NCBI GenBank assembly: GCA_028554755.1
Contig: JAPTOF010000028.1
Span: forward strand, 1,780,501 to 1,844,500
DNA length: 64,000 nt
From: Cordia subcordata
Taxonomy: Eukaryota; Streptophyta; Magnoliopsida; Boraginales; Cordiaceae
Reading direction: 5' to 3'
The notes below the pieces were generated by a model, which was not told the DNA's origin, did no database searches, and saw nothing but the letters and a program-made list of their open reading frames with translations. The position numbers and the translations under genes were made by a program. Numbering within the stretch: position 1 is the first letter of the stretch; the number at the start of each line of letters is the position of its first letter. Below are positions 57,818-64,000 of the stretch, in pieces.

Positions 57818-58060
57818 ATGATAAAAATAGCTTCTCCTCCTTGCAGTAGAGGTATCTGCGATGCTAAACTCAAAGCCAAAGGAGCTATCATAGAACAACT
57901 TCGTGGCAAGAAACATATTAAACCAGAGATTATCATCGTTGATGACGATTCAATTGAGGAAACCCGTATAAATCCTCCTAACCCAATTGCCAAGAAACTC
58001 GAGTTTGATGAAGACCTAACTCCAAAACGATACTCTTGCTTTTTGTTGCCTTATTCATAA
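57818..58060 (+). pseudogene. SIRE-A env-like ORF start, copy 1
   Basis: 80 codons, starting MIKIASPPCSRGICDAKLKA and ending in a stop after SCFLLPYS. Basic first half, acidic middle (VDDDSIEETR). It lies where Sireviruses begin the env-like ORF, after a leader with CTCTTTATCCACAA. About 70 bases after the stop, TTTGCTCTCTTTTTGATGATG is like the end of such ORFs. So it is probably an internally deleted env-like ORF. Function not recognised. Confidence 0.45.
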
Positions 58061-59908
58061 AAGAATTAGTTAATGTTAGATGAGCAATCAAGTCTCTTTT
58101 TTGTTTTTTAATCACCTCTGGCTTTTGAGTTTGCTCTCTTTTTGATGATGCCAAAGGAGAAGAAGAGAACTCCTTATTTTATGTTGGTTATTTTGGTTAT
58201 GGATGATTTTTGTGGATGTTTTGTATATATGGGTTGATGCTTATATGGGTTGCTTATATGGATGTTTTTGGTGCTTATGGTTTACTTGATATGGGTTGCT
58301 TATACAGATGTTTTTGGTGCTTATGGTCTGCTTGATATGGGATATTATATTGTAGATCAATGCTTAATTTGCCTGTAAAAGTATGGCTATATTCTTGATT
58401 GATGCAGGTTGAACTTCCTATGAAATCGATAAAAACTTCCTTGAATGTTTCAAAGTTTATATGCACTTATTCAGGGAGAGTTTCTCTACTTTATGAATCA
58501 TTTTCCTTCACAAGTCCCAAGCTCATTTTCTCCAACCCAATTAGATCGAGACCTCTTTAAACCTAATTAAGATTAAACCATTATTTAATTCTTAAAGCAT
58601 TTGGCCCAAGATTTATTTCATGCCACATTTTCTGTGCTAGCAGAAAATAGTTAAAATTAAATTCGTGACCTTTTATTAATTAATATTAAATATTTAATTC
58701 TCAACTAAATATAATAACTTATTAATTATTAATTCTTTTATTTAATTCACAATTAAATAATGGAATATTTAATTCTCAATTAAATATTATAGATCAATCT
58801 ATCAATAAAATTCTTGACCTTTTGTGTGACTCGGTAGGTTCAAACTTAAGCCGGTAATAAAAGGACAATATTTGTACTAATCGGAGACACCATCTAGCAA
58901 TGGTTCTCGACGTTCGAATAGGTAACTATCAATGAACTTGGGCACTATAGAAGGTCTTCTATGACCCTCGATCTTCTGAAACAACCCTAGGAGCATGATT
59001 AACTATCAAACCCCTAATTAGTTATTCCATATTAAGTCATAATTTGCCTTGACTCATCGTAACACATCTCCGTGACACATCACGTTGAGAGCTTTGGCCA
59101 AAGAATTAATAAGTTAGGACTAGGTGGAATATCATTTTCCCAATACCCTGAGTGGGTCAATCCCATCTTATCTTGCACATTGGCCTCACGACGCTTGCTC
59201 GAATGCAGTAACCCTTCGTCACCAAATTGGAAATTCGGGTAGTTCAAAACAAAAGTACGTAGAGTAATTCATAACCTTCTATGGCAGTCTCAGGTCGAAG
59301 AGAATACTACAACCATGTGCACGACAAACAATCCTTTGACAATAGGGTAAGTACCAAAGGATGCTTGTAAGCGTGTCATGTTCAGTAATCGTGTCTTTAA
59401 ACCCTACTTGTATGTCACACTGGTATCCCAACACCTATTGGTTATGAGGATGACCAACGCATGTGACAAACAATAATCTCTACTCGAAAGAATTGACGTC
59501 CTAGTACCAATTCCATTATTTGGTAGATTTTAAGAACAATCAAAACCAAGCCTCATTCCCATGATCCCACGTAGTTGTTCTTTGGAACTACATCATGATC
59601 AAATTAAGAGAAGATGGTGCGATATGATGTAATGGCCAAATACTGTTAAGATAATTCGTATGTATACAATTCTAAAAATACCATAGATGACTGGCTTTAG
59701 GACACTATTCCTAACAATCCTTTACCCAACTAGATGCCTGACTTGAACCCTAGGAAACCCTCTTTCCAGTCCAAATTTTACCTCTTTTTACCATACTACT
59801 GCATCTAAAGTTGTCTGAACCTTATCAAAACCCTCACGTTCAGTCATCAACTCATACATAAAATTTTGTCTCTATCACACTCTTTATCCACAATTTCTGT
59901 CAACAATC

Positions 59909-60151
59909 ATGATAAAAATAGCTTCTCCTCCTTGCAATAGATCTATCTATGATGCTAAACTCAAAGCCAAACGAGCTATCAAAGAACAACTTCGTGGCAA
60001 GAAACATATTAAACTAGAGATTATCATCGTTGATGACGATTCAAACGAGGAAACTCGTATAAATCCTCCTAACCCAATTGCCAAGAAACTTGAGTTTAAT
60101 GAAGACCTAACTCTAAAACCATACTCTTGCTTTTGCTGCCTTATTCATTAA
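59909..60151 (+). pseudogene. SIRE-A env-like ORF start, copy 2
   Basis: Second copy from the tandem duplication, same length and start (MIKIASPPCNRSIYDAKLKA). About a dozen residue changes from copy 1, mostly non-conservative, such as Gly to Arg and Pro to Leu. No sign that the protein is being kept. Confidence 0.45.
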
Positions 60152-60607
60152 AGAATTAGTTAATGCTAGATGAGCGATCAAGTCTCTTTTTTGTTTTTTA
60201 ATCACCTCTGGCTTTTGACTGTGCTCTCTTTTTGATGATGCCAAAGGAGGAGAAGAGAACTCCTTATTTTATGTTGGTTATTTTGGTTATGGATGATTTT
60301 TGTAGATGTTTTGTATATATGGATTGATGATTATATGGGTTGCTTATATGGATGTTTTTGGTACTTATGGTTTACTTGATATGGGTTGCTTATACGGATG
60401 ACTTTTATGCTTATGGTTTACTTGATATGGGATATTATATTGTGGATCAATGCTTAATTTGCCTGTAAAAGTCTAGCTATAATCTTGATTGATGCAGGTT
60501 GAACTTCCTTTGAAATCGATAAAAACTTCCTTGAATGTTTCAAAGTTTATATGTTCTTATTTAGGGAGAGTTTCTCTACTTTATGAATCATTTGCCTAAC
60601 AAGAAAA

Positions 60608-60635
60608 ATTATTGTCATCACTAAAAAGGGAAGAT
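60608..60635 (+). promoter_or_regulatory. SIRE-A polypurine tract
   Basis: AAAAAGGGAAGAT directly before the LTR start TGTTAGTATT. A preceding TTGTCATCACTAAAAAGGG matches the conserved end of SIRE/Maximus elements. It primes plus-strand DNA. Confidence 0.8.
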
Positions 60636-62355
60636 TGTTAGTATTATATGGGCTGATATAATCATTATTGATTTTTTGATGATGAAAATAAGTCATATTT
60701 TATGATTCATAATGTTTACAATGGTTTGTGGCTTGTGAATTGAATGAATTATCTTATTGAATGCTTCATAGATGATGCATGATGTTATGAGACTATGTTT
60801 TAGAAAGCCAATATCTTAGCAAAGCTTATGGAAGATCAAGGGCATGGAAGATGAAGAACCTAGAAGATGAAAATCAAAGCATAAAACAAAAGGAGATATA
60901 ATGCCAGAGATGTAAAGGCAAAAAGGGTATAGCTTAGTTTGTTTTTTCTTTCGCTCTTATTTATGTATATCCTTGAATCTAATTTCTAAAGCTTAAAACT
61001 ATCCATTTTTTAGTGTTTTATCTAAAAGTTGTCTTTCTGATCATCTCATCTTCTTTCTTCTATCTTAGTTTCTTATCTTGATCCAAACCTTTTATCTTGA
61101 TCTCCTTCGTTTTTATTTTGATCATCTTGGTTTCTAGCTTGTTTTGTTTTTCCATCCTAATTCTTTCATCTTGATCCTTTCTAAAAGCATCAAATCTTCA
61201 ATCCTAAGAATTTTCAAAATGATCCTTAAATCCTCCAAATATGCTTTTCTAGGAGTGCTAAGCTTATTTGAGAAACTAGCCGTTACATATCTAGTTTGGA
61301 AATTTTTTTTAAAATCTTGTTTCTCTCTTTCCTTCTTTAAAAATTCTTTTGTGATTTCAAAGCAATTTCAAATCATGTTTAAATTATTGTTTTGGATTAC
61401 TAGAGATATGTGTTAATTTGTCAATCATTTCGATCTCAAAACACAAAATTTGCCAAAAGCTGCATTTTCCTGAAGCTAGTTGGACCCCCTAGCCAGGCTC
61501 CCAACTTGGGCATTTTTGCCAGCTCAAAATCTGCAGATTTCTAGACCTCGCCGGACTCACAAGCTAGGGGAACAACCTAGGTGATCAGATGTTGCCAACA
61601 ACACACAGGAAAGACCAAACGCACCCCCTGGTTGACTAGCTTCTACAAATTTGTTTTAAAATATACCTGTTGGAAGCTAATTTTGGCATGATTTTCAATT
61701 CTCTCTCACTCAAAATGGCTTTCTCTCTATCTTGGCTTTTTTATGCACTATATAAACTCTATTGTAAAGCTTTTTAATACATCAATTGATCAACGCAAAT
61801 CATTCTCTTGAGCTTTAGATTGTTGATTCTTGATTAATACAAGAGCTATAAACTTCCATGTTCCTTTTAGAGAGCTATTGACTGATATATATCTATATTT
61901 CTTGTATTCTATCATCAAAATAATTACACTCGATAAGCTAGAATAAAATTGAGATTGAATAGCTACAAAGAAGTGGGGAAAACCTTATTAAGCTACTTTC
62001 ACTTGGGTACTTTGAAGAGTTAGATTTAAAGAGTTGTGACAAAGTTGGTTTGCACTTCACCAACTTTTAAAGAAGCATCATTCATCTAGTGGTATTGTTG
62101 TGAAGTCCTGAGGAGAGAATCCTTGGGTGATGGATGTAGGCTTTGTCGAATGACCTAAAAATCATGGTGCATTCTATCTCTTTTGTTTACTACTTCAATT
62201 ACTCCTATATTGCTTACTACTTGTTTGTTAAATTTCCTTTGTGAAGTGTGTTTGTCATATTGTACTCTAAGTTGCATTAAAATCGATTTTATTTTCTGAA
62301 GAAGTAGCATGATCTTACTTCACCCCTCTTTCTTACGATTATTTGCCCCATCACA
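60636..62355 (+). repeat. SIRE-A 3' LTR
   Basis: 1,720 bp, TGTTAGTATT...CCATCACA, partner of 18198-19827 over its whole length except the first ~60 bases, which the 5' copy has lost to an insertion. It gives the full LTR length of this family. Confidence 0.85.
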
Positions 62356-64000
62356 CTAATAAACAAAGCATATATATTAACCATGAATAATCCCATTACA
62401 ATAGAATATTAAACTAACCCATAATACAAGCTTTAATCACCCTAAAGAGATCTACTCAAACATGGAACAAATAAGGATAAAAAGGTAATTAGGAGACTTC
62501 CCCTTCATCCTTACAATCTCTTTACAAAAATTTGAATAAATCTTCCAATCTAAGTGTTTTGATCCACCAAGTACTTGATTCTAAATGTTAATGTGTGTGG
62601 GGGTGTGTGTGTGAGGTGGGTAAGCGTCAGGTGCGTTGGGTGTGAGATTGGATGTGACGCGTGTGTCAATTCATTCCGAAAATTACAAAAACTCATGTCT
62701 TTATATTAGCTGCTAATGGGACTCTTCACTCAACCAGCAAAATTGATGTGCTTTCTGGATCAACCAGTCGACCTAGCCAATTGACCGGCAATGCTCCTAG
62801 GTTGACCAGTTATATCTCTTTGCTTCAGTCTTCATTCTTTTTTGAATCTTGTCTTCGCCCCACGACCCATACAACTTTGTTCTTCATCATTCAACCTCGT
62901 TCAACCTTGTTCAACCTCGTTCTCCATCCTAAAACTTATCTATGACATAAAAATAAGCATTTAGTGTAGCATTTTACCCTAAAACTCAACTATTGACACT
63001 CAGCAACTCATATGCACAAACATATATAAGTACTACAATAATGCCATGAAATAAGCACAAAACACCTCTAAAATATAAAGAAATGCATGAACAAACACAC
63101 ACTAAACCAAGACACATTAGCACCCCCAAACCTTCTCCTTGCTTGTCCCCAAGTAAGACCAAACCTAAGTTCATCTCTAAGAAGCTAAAGAGGGTTGCCA
63201 AAAGAAGTTACTCGCTATCTTGGTGAATCTAAGGAGTATGAAGGGGTAATTCCATTTGTGAAAGAGATCTCCAGGCGTTTTTGAATCCTCCCCTTACTCA
63301 CAAGGGTCTTTACACCTCACAGGAAGTTCCCAAGTAACTATAACCACCACAAACCTAGGATTCTAATACACGCACTAGGATATTGATAGTTCATACCCCC
63401 TCAACTAACATGGCCTCCTAATATACACAAAGCCTTAAGGAGACAAGGAGAAAAAAGGTACAATCATAATAGCTCACAAATGATGTAAGATTCTTATTAA
63501 CAATGCAATGAAAGAATGAAAAGAGAAACTTATGCCAAGTTGACATTGTGCCACTTAACACCTTATTCAATGTGATATGTTATGTTTTTAAGTGTGTTTG
63601 CATTGTTATTTGTCTATGTTTAAGAAGTTTTTAAAGCTTGAAGAGATGCATTAGTATAGTACTTATGCAAGGAGATTAGCCTAAGCATATAAAATTGTAC
63701 ATAGTTGAGTTTACAAGTAAATGCTACACTAATGCATGCTTATTTCTTATGTTTAGTGAAGTTAGATCAAAGCTCAGGGCTTGAATTAATGGCAATTTGA
63801 TGTTAGAGTCAAGTTCGAGGTGTTTGGGATGTGGGAGAAGCATAAAAGAAGTTTTTGGAGGCAACTAGGCAAAGAAATGGGTAATTCAAGCAAAACAGGA
63901 TCAACATGAGCAAAATTGGCCAAGGCTCTGACCTGGCCGGTTAACCCCTGTTCTTGGCCACTCGACCAGCCTGGTTGACCGGTCAAATCAAAAGCTAAAG
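62356..64000 (-). mobile_element. Gyp-C: Ty3/gypsy element hit by SIRE-A and Gyp-D, partial
   Basis: 62356-63119 is the inner part of a 3' LTR, like 30-852 of Gyp-A, with palindromes at 62755-62812. From 63120 the 3' non-coding region starts with a C-rich polypurine tract (CACCCCCAAACC) and hairpin GCTTGTCCCCAAGT at 63141-63154. Gyp-D interrupts it at 63573. No coding part is in view. It is the outermost element seen. Confidence 0.8.
63573..64000 (+). mobile_element. Gyp-D: start of a plus-strand gypsy LTR
   Basis: TGATATGTTATG begins an LTR that matches the reverse complement of the Gyp-A LTR end (TATGTTTAAGA, ACTAATGCAT). It carries the same palindromes at 63936-63990. The bases before it are CAATG, one half of a possible target duplication. 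The rest lies beyond the window. Confidence 0.7.

Larger units (their letters stand above)
56434..60595. repeat. Tandem duplication of about 2.1 kb across the Copia-A/SIRE-A border
   Basis: Unit 1 is 56434-58508, unit 2 is 58509-60595. Each holds the last ~1.2 kb of the Copia-A LTR followed by ~880 bp of SIRE-A env-region sequence, ending ...TTTATGAATCATTT. The junction is short (TTCCTTCACAAG). Many substitutions separate the units, so the duplication is not recent. Confidence 0.88.

Noticed and set aside
62661..62945. 94-codon plus-strand frame at the right edge
   Set aside because: Inside the Gyp-C LTR, overlapping the palindrome cluster, with no support from other LTR copies.

Overview
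The window is gene-poor plant nuclear DNA. I found no host gene that looks functional. Almost every base belongs to LTR retrotransposons of the Ty3/gypsy (Athila-like) and Ty1/copia (SIRE/Maximus-like and Tork/Angela-like) superfamilies. The rest is MITEs, a solo LTR, tRNA-like repeats and a small mosaic of plastid DNA. tRNA-Met and tRNA-Asp type primer sites, Athila and Sirevirus proteins and plastid psaB/rps2/matK-leader/ycf1/ycf2/ndhG pieces point to an angiosperm, probably a eudicot. The species cannot be told from this.

The elements form one nested stack. Gyp-C (62356 to the right edge) was the target of SIRE-A (+ strand; 5' LTR from 18198, 3' LTR 60636-62355). On the left, SIRE-A's 5' LTR was hit by a copia-type element of which only an LTR fragment (17537-18197) is in view. 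That LTR was hit by Gyp-A (- strand, <1-17536). Gyp-A was hit by a non-autonomous element, LARD-1 (+, 7423-15660), and LARD-1 by a now solo LTR (12219-14117). On the right, SIRE-A was hit by Copia-A (-, 24903-57615). Copia-A was then hit by Gyp-B (-, 27615-38601, duplication ACATC), by SIRE-B (-, 42417-52679, duplication CATTT) and by a plastid/tRNA-like cluster (about 53120-55950). SIRE-B carries a Tourist-like MITE (43951-44419, duplication TAA). A head-to-tail duplication (56434-58508 and 58509-60595) covers the Copia-A 5' LTR/SIRE-A junction. At the right edge a + strand gypsy LTR (Gyp-D) enters Gyp-C.

Gyp-B is the youngest and best-preserved autonomous element. Its LTRs differ at roughly 40 positions by eye, and integrase keeps its DD35E triad and RT its FMDD box. 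Its reading frames are nevertheless broken. SIRE-B keeps all Sirevirus domains, including an env-like 3' ORF, with a few stops and frameshifts. Gyp-A, SIRE-A and Copia-A are heavily decayed. LARD-1 has no pol but shares primer site, 3' end signals and LTR layout with the gypsy elements, so they probably mobilised it.

The most unusual signals are these. (1) Clusters of a CG-rich palindrome, GCCGGTCGACCGGC and close variants, lie upstream of the TATA box in LTRs of otherwise unrelated gypsy, LARD and SIRE elements. They recur at the pol/env boundary of both SIREs. (2) About 1.3 kb joins at least six separate plastome loci on one strand, between copies of a tRNA-like repeat. (3) A conserved hairpin plus purine-rich tract occurs twice, 0.9-1.0 kb apart, at the 3' end of each gypsy-type element with both sites in view.
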